This document shows, piece after piece, positions 1 through 8,158 of a stretch of 64,000 nucleotides of DNA. Within the stretch, counting starts at the first letter, position 1, and each line of letters begins with the position of its first letter. Source of the stretch: Antricoccus suffuscus (lineage in GTDB: Bacteria; Actinomycetota; Actinomycetes; Mycobacteriales; Antricoccaceae); NCBI RefSeq assembly GCF_003003235.1, contig NZ_PVUE01000006.1, forward strand, positions 171,208 through 235,207. Reading direction: 5' to 3'. Both the position numbers and the translations under genes were made by a program. The notes under the pieces are model-generated. The model worked only from the letters and a program-made list of their open reading frames with translations. It had not been told where the DNA came from and made no database searches.

Positions 1-1
1 C

Positions 2-1105
2 CGCGGCAAGGGGTCTCGGCTGTGGGACACCGATGGGAACGAGTACATCGACTTCATGTGCGGCTGGGGGCCGATCGTGCTGGGCCGCCAAGACCCGATC
101 GTCGAGGCCGCCGCCGCGAAACAGATGGCCGAGGGTGATTGCCTCAACGGGCCCGGACCGATCATGGTCGAGCTCGCCGAGCTGCTGTGCGACACGATCC
201 CGCACGCCGACTGGGCAATGATGGCCAAGAACGGCACCGATGCCACTACCGCCTGCGTCACGACCGCGCGCGCCGCGACCGGCCGCCGCAAAATCCTCAT
301 CGCCGGCGGCGCCTATCACGGAGCGATTCCGTGGTGCACGCCCTTGACCGGTGGTGTCATCGCAGAAGACCGTGCCCACCTGGACTACTTCGAGTACAAC
401 GATATCGAGTCGCTGCGCAAGGCCGTCGACGCGGCCGGCGACGACCTGGCTGGCATCATCATCAGCCCGGTGCGCCAAGAACTCGCCCGCACGCAGGAGC
501 CGGCGACGAGAGAGTTTGCGCAGGAATGCCGCACACTGTGCACCAAAACCGGAGCCGTACTGATCCTCGACGACGTGCGCTGCGGATTCCGCATCGACCT
601 CGCCGGCAGCTGGAACTCCCTCGGCGTACAGCCGGACCTCGCCGCGTGGTCGAAGGCGATCGCCAACGGTTACGCGCTGTCGGCGGTCACCGGTCGCGAG
701 TCGCTGCGGGAGGCGACCCAGACGATGTATGTCACCGGTTCGTTTTGGTACTCGACGGTGGCCATGGCCGCGGCGGTCGCCACCATTACCCAGCTGCGCG
801 AGACCGACGCACTCGGCCGGATGCGCGCCGCGGGCGAGCAGTGGCGTGCCGGGTTGCTGACCTTGGCCGCGTCGCACGGACTGACAGTCGAGCACAGCGG
901 TCCAGTCCAGATGCCGCTCCTGCAGTTCCAGGGCGACGTCGACAGCAAGCTCGCCTTCACGTGGGCGAACGAAGCCGTCAAGCGCGGAGTGTATGTACAT
1001 CCCATACATAACGGGTTTGTCTCCGCCGCGCACACCCCGGCCGACGTCGATGAAGCACTAGACCGGATCGATGGTGCGTTCGCCACTGTCGCAGCGAGTA
1101 TCTAG
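2..1105 (+). CDS. Class III PLP aminotransferase (glutamate-1-semialdehyde aminomutase-like), 5' truncated by window edge
   Basis: The reading frame is open from base 2, so the gene begins before the window. The visible part resembles fold-type I, class III aminotransferases related to glutamate-1-semialdehyde 2,1-aminomutase. It contains the opening GxxLWDxDGNEYIDF region, a small-domain NGTDATTACV stretch that contacts phosphate, an LDDVRCGFR segment holding the aspartate that pairs with the PLP pyridine nitrogen, and WSKAIANGY with the probable Schiff-base lysine. The typical E of the LxxDEV motif is D here. The TAG stop at 1103 is followed by a strong hairpin. The substrate cannot be told: a heme-pathway GSA mutase is usually near other hem genes and none is visible, so an amino-acid or omega-transaminase role is at least as likely. 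Confidence 0.85.
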   Translation, partial: RGKGSRLWDTDGNEYIDFMCGWGPIVLGRQDPIVEAAAAKQMAEGDCLNGPGPIMVELAELLCDTIPHADWAMMAKNGTDATTACVTTARAATGRRKILIAGGAYHGAIPWCTPLTGGVIAEDRAHLDYFEYNDIESLRKAVDAAGDDLAGIIISPVRQELARTQEPATREFAQECRTLCTKTGAVLILDDVRCGFRIDLAGSWNSLGVQPDLAAWSKAIANGYALSAVTGRESLREATQTMYVTGSFWYSTVAMAAAVATITQLRETDALGRMRAAGEQWRAGLLTLAASHGLTVEHSGPVQMPLLQFQGDVDSKLAFTWANEAVKRGVYVHPIHNGFVSAAHTPADVDEALDRIDGAFATVAASI

Positions 1106-1144
1106 CGGTAACGCGGGTTTCTCCAAAATAGAGGCACTTGCGCT

Positions 1145-1190
1145 AACGTCCGGCAAAGTGGTCGTTATAGCGACCACTTTGCCGGACGTT
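1145..1190. terminator. Perfect 20-bp inverted repeat, probable bidirectional terminator
   Basis: The arms at 1145-1164 and 1171-1190 are perfect reverse complements around a 6-nt loop (ttatag). The hairpin lies between two convergent genes, the aminotransferase (+) and the TetR gene (-). The right arm runs into TTTAAC rather than a long T tract, so intrinsic termination may be partial. Confidence 0.75.
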
Positions 1191-1228
1191 TAACAAAAAT
1201 ACTCATACCGGCTGTCGATCGCGAGCGA

Positions 1229-1819
1229 TTACTTCTTGCTCACAATCCGGGCAAGTACCTCGTCGAGCATCCGAACCTGCTCCTCACGGGAGGCACTTCC
1301 CTTATATAGTGCGGCTTGCACACTCAACCCGTCCATCAACACGTGTAGCTCGCGGATGGTCCGGTCGATATTGACACCGGGCTGGAGCTCACCGGCCGCC
1401 TCAGCCTCGACAAGGCGCCGACGTACCCGCCCTTGGTAGGTATCCAACTCGTCACCGTTAATCGCGATGAGTTGTTTGTTGCCAACGGCCTGGCCCCAAA
1501 AACTTACCTCTATCGAGGCCAGCAGGCGACGGCGCTTGTCCAACGGAAGGCACTCAAGCATGTACTCGCGCAGCGCAGCGATTCCGGTGAGCTTTGTCCC
1601 TGCGACTCGCTCGACCACCTCGTTGTGTGCGGCGCGCATCGCGGAGGCCATGATGTCTGCCTTGTCTTTGAAGTAGTGCGCGAGCACGCCACTCGAACAG
1701 TTCGCTTCCTTGGCGATCTCACGTGTGGTGGCATTGGCGATACCTTGACGCGCGATTACCCGCCAGGTCGCCTTGATGATGGCGCGACGTCGTTCCTCAT
1801 GGTCGACAATCTTTGGCAC
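1229..1819 (-). CDS. TetR/AcrR-family transcriptional regulator (BetI-like)
   Basis: The 196-residue product has a TetR N-terminal helix-turn-helix (TWRVIARQGIANATTREIAKEANCSSGVLAHYFKDKADIM), with the usual ALxxYF-type ending of the recognition helix seen as VLAHYFKDK. A C-terminal all-helical ligand domain follows. The opening PKIVDHEERRR is typical of the BetI branch. I chose the GTG start at 1819 because it gives this canonical N-terminus and is preceded by GAGG; the frame is open upstream to 1975 but that part does not look coding. It is divergent from the ABC-F gene at 1988 with about 170 bp between, so it may control itself and that gene. The effector is unknown. Confidence 0.85.
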   Translation of the reverse strand: MPKIVDHEERRRAIIKATWRVIARQGIANATTREIAKEANCSSGVLAHYFKDKADIMASAMRAAHNEVVERVAGTKLTGIAALREYMLECLPLDKRRRLLASIEVSFWGQAVGNKQLIAINGDELDTYQGRVRRRLVEAEAAGELQPGVNIDRTIRELHVLMDGLSVQAALYKGSASREEQVRMLDEVLARIVSKK

Positions 1820-1987
1820 TAAAGGACCTCGACTCAGCAAGCGCGAATAGGGACCGAGAACTCTGCCTCGGAATTCCACCCTAGATGGGACGCTCGCCCG
1901 TGCGTGCCGATGTCCGCCCGTGTCGGAAAAACGGTAAGCGGCAACCGAAATATTCTGGGCTAGCGCGGCAGCCAAGAGGTTAAAACA

Positions 1988-3703
1988 ATGCAGCGAAAGC
2001 CTCCCGTCGTGCAGACTGTCCTAGCCATGGTTCATATAGATATCGCGCAAGTTAGCCACCACCTGCCAGACGGGCGAGTGCTGCTCGATGACGTGTCGTT
2101 TCGCGTCGGCGATGGCACCAAGATGGCGCTCATTGGGGCGAACGGTGCGGGAAAGACCACCCTGATGCGGATCGTGAGCGGTGAGACTGCCGCTCAGTCG
2201 GGCAGCATTTCGCGGGCAGGTTCGGTGGGTGTTATGCGGCAGATGGTCGGGGCCGGCAACGAGAACATTCGGGAGCTGTTGCTTTCGGTGGCTCCTCCCC
2301 GCGTGCGTGCTACAGCCGCCGCAGTCGACGACTGCGAGCTAGCTCTCATGGACACAGACGATGAATCGACCCAAATGACGTACGCCCACGCGTTGTCCGA
2401 TTACGCCGACGCCGGTGGCTACGACGCCGAAGTCTTGTGGGACACCTGCTGCATTGCAGCCCTCGATGTTCCCTTCGAACGGGCGAAGTACCGCGAACTC
2501 ACGGCGCTGTCTGGTGGTGAGCAGAAGCGCCTTGTTTTGGAAGCGTTGCTGCGCGGGCCGGACAACATACTGCTACTTGATGAGCCGGACAACTTCCTGG
2601 ACGTACCCGGCAAAACCTGGCTCGAAGAACAGCTCACGTCCTCAAGCAAGACCATCTTGTACATCAGCCACGACCGCGAGCTACTCGCGAACACCGCGAC
2701 ACAGATCGCGACCATAGAGCTCGGCGGCGCAGGCAACACGGTCTGGATTCATCCGGGCGGTTACCGCACCTACAATGACGCGCGCACGGCCCGGTTCGCG
2801 CGTTTCGAGGAGCTACGTCGGCGCTGGGATGAAGAACACGCCAAGCTGCGCGAACTAATGCTGATGTACAAGAACAAGGCGGCGTTCAACTCCGACATGG
2901 CGAGCCGCTATCAGGCCGCGCAGACCCGCCTTCGCAAATTCGAGGACGCGGGCCCGCCCCAAGGAGTACCTCGAGAGCAGCACGTCTCGATGAGACTGTC
3001 TGGCGGGCGGACGGCCAAACGTGCCGTCGTGTGCGATGCCCTGGAATTGACCGGTCTTATGAAGTCCTTCAGCACCGAGATTTGGTACGGCGAGCGCCTC
3101 GCCGTACTGGGATCGAACGGTTCGGGCAAGTCCCACTTCTTACGTCTCCTCGCCCGCGGCGGCAGCGATCCGGACGCGGAGCACCAGCCGATCGGCGATG
3201 TCGATATCTCTGAAGTCGCACACACCGGCATCGCGAGGCTCGGTTCGCGGGTGCGGCCTGGTTGGTTCATCCAGACTCATGAGCACCCCGAACTGATGCG
3301 CCGCACCTTGCTGCAGATACTGCACCACGGCGATACGTTCCGAAAAGGATTACCCAGAGAGCAGGCGTCCCGGGTCCTCGACAGATACGAGCTGGCGCGC
3401 AACGCCGAGCAGAAGTTCAGTTCGCTGTCCGGCGGTCAGCAGGCCAGATTCCAGATTCTGTTGCTTGAGCTGTCGGGCGCGACGCTGCTGCTACTCGACG
3501 AACCGACCGACAACCTTGACCTGCAGTCGGCTGAGGCGTTGGAAGATGGCCTCAACGGGTTCGACGGCACCGTGGTCGCGGTAACCCACGATCGATGGTT
3601 TGCCCGAGGTTTCGATCGATTCCTCGTCTTCGGTACGGACGGCAGCGTGTACGAGTCACCCGAACCGGTGTGGACGGAGACCCGCGTACACCGTGCACGT
3701 TGA
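1988..3703 (+). CDS. ABC-F family ATPase (ribosome-protection / translation factor type)
   Basis: The 571-residue soluble protein has two nucleotide-binding domains in tandem and no membrane segment. NBD1 has Walker A GANGAGKTT (about residues 50-58), signature LSGGEQKR (about 174) and Walker B LLLDEPDNFLD. NBD2 has Walker A GSNGSGKS (about 375), signature LSGGQQAR and Walker B LLLLDEPTDNLD, with switch histidines in ISHDR and VTHDR. The charged helical linker between the domains (about 250-320) is the ABC-F interdomain linker that reaches the ribosomal P/E site. The DNFLDVPGK version in NBD1 is common in actinobacterial ABC-F proteins. The ATG at 1988 has AAGAGG 8 nt upstream; an internal ATG at 2027 is an alternative. 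The divergent TetR suggests drug-inducible control. Antibiotic protection is possible but not shown. Confidence 0.9.
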   Translation: MQRKPPVVQTVLAMVHIDIAQVSHHLPDGRVLLDDVSFRVGDGTKMALIGANGAGKTTLMRIVSGETAAQSGSISRAGSVGVMRQMVGAGNENIRELLLSVAPPRVRATAAAVDDCELALMDTDDESTQMTYAHALSDYADAGGYDAEVLWDTCCIAALDVPFERAKYRELTALSGGEQKRLVLEALLRGPDNILLLDEPDNFLDVPGKTWLEEQLTSSSKTILYISHDRELLANTATQIATIELGGAGNTVWIHPGGYRTYNDARTARFARFEELRRRWDEEHAKLRELMLMYKNKAAFNSDMASRYQAAQTRLRKFEDAGPPQGVPREQHVSMRLSGGRTAKRAVVCDALELTGLMKSFSTEIWYGERLAVLGSNGSGKSHFLRLLARGGSDPDAEHQPIGDVDISEVAHTGIARLGSRVRPGWFIQTHEHPELMRRTLLQILHHGDTFRKGLPREQASRVLDRYELARNAEQKFSSLSGGQQARFQILLLELSGATLLLLDEPTDNLDLQSAEALEDGLNGFDGTVVAVTHDRWFARGFDRFLVFGTDGSVYESPEPVWTETRVHRAR

Positions 3704-3711
3704 ATCACCGC

Positions 3712-3750
3712 ACGGGCAACCCGGATCGGTCGGCAACCGATGTTGCCCGT
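3712..3750 (+). terminator. Stem-loop after the ABC-F gene
   Basis: Arms ACGGGCAAC (3712-3720) and GTTGCCCGT (3742-3750) enclose a second stem ATCGGT/ACCGAT (3725-3730 and 3736-3741). The structure begins 9 nt after the ABC-F stop codon and lies between convergent genes. No long T tract follows. Confidence 0.55.
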
Positions 3751-3828
3751 CCTCACGTAATACGAACGTCGCCGGACAGAATGTGGAACGCAGGCTAACC
3801 GGCTTGATTGCCGCATGTCGGTTGAGGG

Positions 3829-5250
3829 CTATGTGTGGCGTCCCCGGCTTCGTGTCATGAGCAGCACGAGTCCGCCTGCCAGGATAAGGCCGACTCCACC
3901 AAGCGCCGCGGGCAACAGCGGCGCGCCAGTCTTTGCCAACTGCGCGTCGTACGCCGTCGGTGTGGCTGCCACCGAATCGACCGAGCCAGCGGTTGCCGGC
4001 GTAGTTGCTGTTGAGGTAGCTGGCGTCGTCGCCGTTGTGGTCGTAGGTGTTGACGGGGGAACGATCTGCGCGGTGACCGTAAGTTGCGTCGTCTGGGTCG
4101 TCGCGCCCAGTTGTGCGGTGATCGTCGTCGTGATCGCGTCAGCAACCTCCGTGGTGTTGATCGAGAACGTCGCGCTGGTCGCGCCGGCCGGGATCGTCAC
4201 GGTCGCCGGCAACGTGATCGCGGGTGAAGACGCGGACAACGCTATGACCGTGTCGCTACCGCTCGCCGGATTCACCGTAACGGTACCGGTCGTCTCACCG
4301 CCGCCGACGAGGCTAGAGTCCGCGACTGTGACACTGGTCAACGAGGTCAACGTATAACTGATGACGACCTGCGGCGCGGCGTCGAGCGCCGCGGTGCCGG
4401 TGGTGCCGCCGGGCGCATAGCTCGACCCGCCGCCACCTGAAGCGAAGTAGCCTCCGCCACCACCGCCGTAGAGACCGCCGCCACCACCGCATCCACCGCT
4501 GTCGCCATTCAAGTCAAAGGTGGGAGTCGCTCCGGCACCGCCTTGACCGATCGCGCCGGGCGATCCCCCGGTTAGTCCTGCGGCACCGCCGCCGTTAACG
4601 CTCGCACCCCCACCCCCGGACCACCCATTGAAACTATCGGCGCCGTCAGCGCCGGGTCCACCACCACCGTCGGCCGAGTAGCACCCCCCGCCACCGCCAG
4701 GAGCAACGACCAGCCGAGAATCCAGCGAACTGCCACCGCCGCTGGATACGGTGCGCACGTCCGACGCACCACCGCCACCAGCGCCGTTATCGTGCGGGTC
4801 GCCATCCCCAGTGGGAACACCGACACCACCGTCTCCGCCGCCGTTAAACCCACCTGCCACCGACCCGTCGGGACCGCCGTTCGCCCCCGGTCCGCCGACC
4901 TCCACAAAAAGCGTCTGCCCGGCCGTGACCGAATAGCCGGTAATCGACGCTGTTCCACCCGGCCCGCCGGTCGAAAACGGATTGGCGCCGCCGGGCGCAC
5001 CGACGGCGGACACATCAACCATCGCCACCCCGTCCGGCACGGTGAATGTCTGTTCGCCCCCGGTGTAGCCGTAGGTGCACGTGACCACCTGGCCCGACTG
5101 CACGCAGCCGTTCGGCAGGCCCGGAGCCGCGTAGGACGGCGTACTGAAACCTGGAAGCGTCACCGCCACCAACGGAGCCAGCAGTAGCGCTCCGACGGCC
5201 ATGCGCCGCGATGAGCGCCCTTTCCTTGTACGACGGACCCCTGCTGGCAT
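3829..5250 (-). CDS. Secreted glycine-rich surface protein with LAKTG sortase signal
   Basis: The 473-residue product opens with a basic signal peptide (RRTRKGRSSRR, then a hydrophobic segment ending SYAA). The mature part starts with a beta-rich segment (TCTYGYTGGEQTFTVPDG). It continues with about 200 residues dominated by Gly-Gly runs, like the glycine-rich domains of cell-surface proteins, and then an Ig/calx-beta-like segment (TSVTVADSSLVGGG...). A Thr/Pro/Ala-rich wall-spanning linker follows. The C-terminus is LAKTG, a hydrophobic helix and RSRGRHT, a sorting signal of the LAxTG type used by class E sortases in Actinobacteria. The ATG at 5250 has GAGGGG 6 nt upstream. No sortase gene is in the window. 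The ligand is unknown; adhesion or wall structure is inferred only. Confidence 0.8.
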   Translation of the reverse strand: MPAGVRRTRKGRSSRRMAVGALLLAPLVAVTLPGFSTPSYAAPGLPNGCVQSGQVVTCTYGYTGGEQTFTVPDGVAMVDVSAVGAPGGANPFSTGGPGGTASITGYSVTAGQTLFVEVGGPGANGGPDGSVAGGFNGGGDGGVGVPTGDGDPHDNGAGGGGASDVRTVSSGGGSSLDSRLVVAPGGGGGCYSADGGGGPGADGADSFNGWSGGGGASVNGGGAAGLTGGSPGAIGQGGAGATPTFDLNGDSGGCGGGGGLYGGGGGGYFASGGGGSSYAPGGTTGTAALDAAPQVVISYTLTSLTSVTVADSSLVGGGETTGTVTVNPASGSDTVIALSASSPAITLPATVTIPAGATSATFSINTTEVADAITTTITAQLGATTQTTQLTVTAQIVPPSTPTTTTATTPATSTATTPATAGSVDSVAATPTAYDAQLAKTGAPLLPAALGGVGLILAGGLVLLMTRSRGRHT

Positions 5251-5432
5251 ACACAACCCCTCGTCAAGGGATCAAGCATTAGCGCAGGCCAGACCCCAAA
5301 TTGCGTCAGTTTCGCCGACGTTACGGGATGCACTTGCACATAAGAAGACCCAGAAGCGACATCGCAACAGCACCGATACCTACGCGCCGTACGCGCTGGC
5401 CGTGCCGCGATACGTCGTTCGCCCTGATTGTT

Positions 5433-6695
5433 TCAGGGTGTAATCGCCGCTGGCGCGACCGCCTCAGCAACGACTTCTTCTTTGAATTCGGTGGCCTTGC
5501 CGGCGAGCGACATGACCGCAGCGCCACACACCGACAGGGCACCGGCGACGAGGTAGGGCACCTTATAGTTGCCAGTCAAGTCGTATAGCCAGCCGAGCAG
5601 GAACGGTCCCCCTGCCGTACCAACGACGACAATCAGCTGCGACACGCTGAAGATTCGCCCGTAGTCGCGTACGCCGAACCGGTGGCCGATCAGCACCGAC
5701 TGCAATAGCAGGACGTTGCCGACGGTCGCGCCGAAGACCACGATCGTGCCGAACAGCGCCCAGGCACCGTAGGCAAATGCCATCACCACCAACGACGCGC
5801 CCTGCAGGATCCCGAGGACGATCGTGAAGCCGGTCATCGGCACGCGATGCACAATTCGTCCGGCCGCAAGACGTGCGATCACAGACATTCCCGCTAATAC
5901 CAGCGTCGCGAACGACGCTGCGACAGCGCCGGTTCGCTCTTCCGCGAGCTTGACTATTTGCTGTAGTCCGCCGACCTGCGCGGCCATCATCAGCACATAC
6001 GCAATTGCCATTGCGATGAAGAAGCGGGATCGGACCGCGGTAGCGTATGCCTCTCCGGTCGGCGGCGGGGGCGTGATGTCACGCTCGACGCGCGCGCCGT
6101 CAGGCAGCCAGCCCATCGGCTGTGGCGCCGGCTTGATCATGAAGATGATGACCGGGACAGTTCCGAGCAGCCAAATGACCGCCAGGATCGGTGAGGCCGT
6201 CCCGAGGCCGACTGAGTCGGACAGCCACTTCGCGATCGGGGTGAACACCATGCCACCAACGGACAACCCGGTCGAAGCGACGGAAAGCGCGACCGCACGA
6301 CCGGTCTGATACCAGCGGGTGACGACCGTGGTCGTGGGGATCAGGCCCGACGCGGCGAAACCGAACGCGAAGATGATGTAAATGGCGTACAGCTGCCATA
6401 TCTCGTGCGCCTGCCCGAGTAAGGCAAGCGCAACCGCACCGACGATAGCGCCGACCACCATGACCTTGCGGGCATCGATGCGGTCGATTAGCTTCGCCAC
6501 GAGCAGCCCGAGGATGCCCGACGTCACGAAGAACACCGTCGTCGCGAGCGAGATCGACGACAACGACCAACCGCGTTCGTTGCTGAACGCGTTGAGGTAC
6601 ACCGCGAGCCCGTAGAAACACAGTCCGGACGTCGTCGTCAGTGAAATAAAACAGCCGGCAACAACCATCCGCCCCGGAAACCGCTCATTAGCCAC
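5433..6695 (-). CDS. MFS transporter, OFA-like (copy 1)
   Basis: This 420-residue major facilitator superfamily carrier has about 12 hydrophobic segments. The A-like loop DRIDARKVMV falls after helix 2, and the family-typical text RFPGRMVVAGCFISLTT and TTVVTRWYQTGRAVALS resembles monocarboxylate/oxalate-formate antiporter-like carriers. It is highly similar along its whole length to the gene at 8155-9420, including the FPGRMVVAGCF start and GVRDYGRIFSVSQL near helix 10. I set the start at GTG 6695 by aligning with that paralogue; the open frame runs up to a TTG at 6746. A -10-like TAGAGT sits 8 nt before this GTG. It is divergent from the DUF2252 gene. The substrate is unknown; a small organic anion is the family-level guess. 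Confidence 0.85.
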   Translation of the reverse strand: MANERFPGRMVVAGCFISLTTTSGLCFYGLAVYLNAFSNERGWSLSSISLATTVFFVTSGILGLLVAKLIDRIDARKVMVVGAIVGAVALALLGQAHEIWQLYAIYIIFAFGFAASGLIPTTTVVTRWYQTGRAVALSVASTGLSVGGMVFTPIAKWLSDSVGLGTASPILAVIWLLGTVPVIIFMIKPAPQPMGWLPDGARVERDITPPPPTGEAYATAVRSRFFIAMAIAYVLMMAAQVGGLQQIVKLAEERTGAVAASFATLVLAGMSVIARLAAGRIVHRVPMTGFTIVLGILQGASLVVMAFAYGAWALFGTIVVFGATVGNVLLLQSVLIGHRFGVRDYGRIFSVSQLIVVVGTAGGPFLLGWLYDLTGNYKVPYLVAGALSVCGAAVMSLAGKATEFKEEVVAEAVAPAAITP

Positions 6696-6703
6696 GATTC
6701 GGG

Positions 6704-6709
6704 ACTCTA
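6704..6709 (-). promoter_or_regulatory. Candidate -10 of a leaderless promoter for MFS copy 1
   Basis: Read on the minus strand, TAGAGT is followed by 8 nt and then the GTG start of MFS copy 1. The same TAGAGTCC-GAA text sits 7 nt before the ATG of copy 2, although the flanking DNA differs. Transcription starting at or next to the start codon is common in Actinobacteria. No clear -35 was found. Confidence 0.4.
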
Positions 6710-6766
6710 TCGGCAAAGCGAAGGACGTCGTACCGTGGGCATACAACTTTGTACGGGGGGTCCTTT

Positions 6767-8158
6767 GTGAACGCTTCTGTGGGCAGACTCCGGTTCGAGC
6801 ATGAACACGTGGTGACGTACGACGAACTCATCGAGCAGGGTATCGCCGCGCGCACCAGGGTTCCGCGCAGTGCGCACCGGGTCTATACGCCGGATCCAAA
6901 GCGCGACCCGCTGGGCATCCTGGCCCGGCAGCACGAGAGCCGGCTCCCCGACTTAGTCCCGCTGCGCATTGAGCGGATGCTTCAGGACCCATTTTCCTTC
7001 TATCGAGGCACCGCGGCCCTCCAGGCCGCCGACCTGGCCACCGAAACGGTCACCGGCGTCAACCTGTGTATTTGCGGTGACGCGCATATAGCCAACTTCG
7101 GCCTGTTTGCCTCACCACAACGCACGATGGTGTTTGACCTTAACGACTTCGACGAGGCCGCTTTCGGCCCGTGGGAATGGGACGTAAAGCGCTTCGTCAC
7201 CAGCGTCATCATCGCCGCCCAGCACAAGGGCAGAAGCGTCAAACAGACCTACGCGACCGCGATGCACGCGGCCGCCGCATACCGCGTCGACTTGCGCCAG
7301 ATGTTTGACCTCAGCGCGGTTGAGCGTTACTACGTGCGCGCCGACGTCAAGGCAAGTGACCCGCGATTCCACCCGTCGTGGCAAAAAGTTATCAATCAAG
7401 CGCTGAAGGGTGCAAAACGACGTACCTCTGAGCGGGCGATCAGGAAGATCACTCGCCGTGCCGCGGACGGAACGCTCACCATCGTCGAAGACCCACCCAC
7501 CCTCATGCACGCCGACGTCGGCGACGAGCGCGAAGTAGCGCAGATTGTTGACCAGTACCGCGCGACCTTGCCACCCGATGTCTCGGTCCTGCTGTCCCAG
7601 TACACCGCCACCGATGTCGTACGACGCGTTGTCGGCGTCGGCAGTGTCGGCACGCGTTGCTACATCGTCGTCATGACCGGCGCGCGCGGTGAACCACTTG
7701 TGTTACAGGTTAAAGAGGCCACCGACTCCGCGCTCACTACGTTTGGCGTCGCGCCGGCATCGCTTCCACCCGGGACGCATGGGCCGACCGATCACAACGG
7801 GTACCGCGTGGTGGCGAATCAACGCATTTTGCAGGCGGTGTCTGATCCGTTTCTCGGCTACATCGAGGTTCATGAGCACACCTATTACGTGCGGCAGTTC
7901 CGCGACGGCAACGTCTCCATCGACGCGGCCGACCTCGAACCAAGGGTATTCAACGAGTATGTGGAGGCCTGTGGCACTGCGCTCGCACGTGCCCACTCTC
8001 AAAGCCCGAATGCCGCGTTTATCGCCGGCTACCTCGGCGATAAACCTAAGTTCGACGAGGCCGTCGTGCGGTGGGGTTTGGCCTACGCGCGCCAGTCGAA
8101 CGAGGATTATCACGCGCTGCGTAAGGCATCACCGACGCTGCACGAACGTGACAGCTAA
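6767..8158 (+). CDS. DUF2252-family protein
   Basis: The 463-residue soluble protein carries the DUF2252 blocks: ERMLQDPFSFYRGTAALQAADLA, then CGDAHIANFGLFASPQRTMVFDLNDFDE, then GPWEWDVKRF, and later VGVGSVGTRCYIVVMTG and LQVKEA. The GDxHxxNF and DLNDFDE motifs resemble the catalytic loop (HxDxxxxN) and metal-binding DFD of kinase-like phosphotransferases, so a protein-kinase-like fold is plausible; the activity is not established. The GTG start at 6767 has GGGGGG 6 nt upstream. Its 3' end overlaps the convergent MFS copy 2 by 4 bp. It sits between two duplicated MFS genes, which suggests the three genes travel together. Confidence 0.88.
   Translation: MNASVGRLRFEHEHVVTYDELIEQGIAARTRVPRSAHRVYTPDPKRDPLGILARQHESRLPDLVPLRIERMLQDPFSFYRGTAALQAADLATETVTGVNLCICGDAHIANFGLFASPQRTMVFDLNDFDEAAFGPWEWDVKRFVTSVIIAAQHKGRSVKQTYATAMHAAAAYRVDLRQMFDLSAVERYYVRADVKASDPRFHPSWQKVINQALKGAKRRTSERAIRKITRRAADGTLTIVEDPPTLMHADVGDEREVAQIVDQYRATLPPDVSVLLSQYTATDVVRRVVGVGSVGTRCYIVVMTGARGEPLVLQVKEATDSALTTFGVAPASLPPGTHGPTDHNGYRVVANQRILQAVSDPFLGYIEVHEHTYYVRQFRDGNVSIDAADLEPRVFNEYVEACGTALARAHSQSPNAAFIAGYLGDKPKFDEAVVRWGLAYARQSNEDYHALRKASPTLHERDS

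Noticed and set aside
3815..4357. 180-codon plus-strand frame opposite the LAKTG protein
   Set aside because: It is the complement of a Thr/Val-rich segment of the surface protein and shows no family features.
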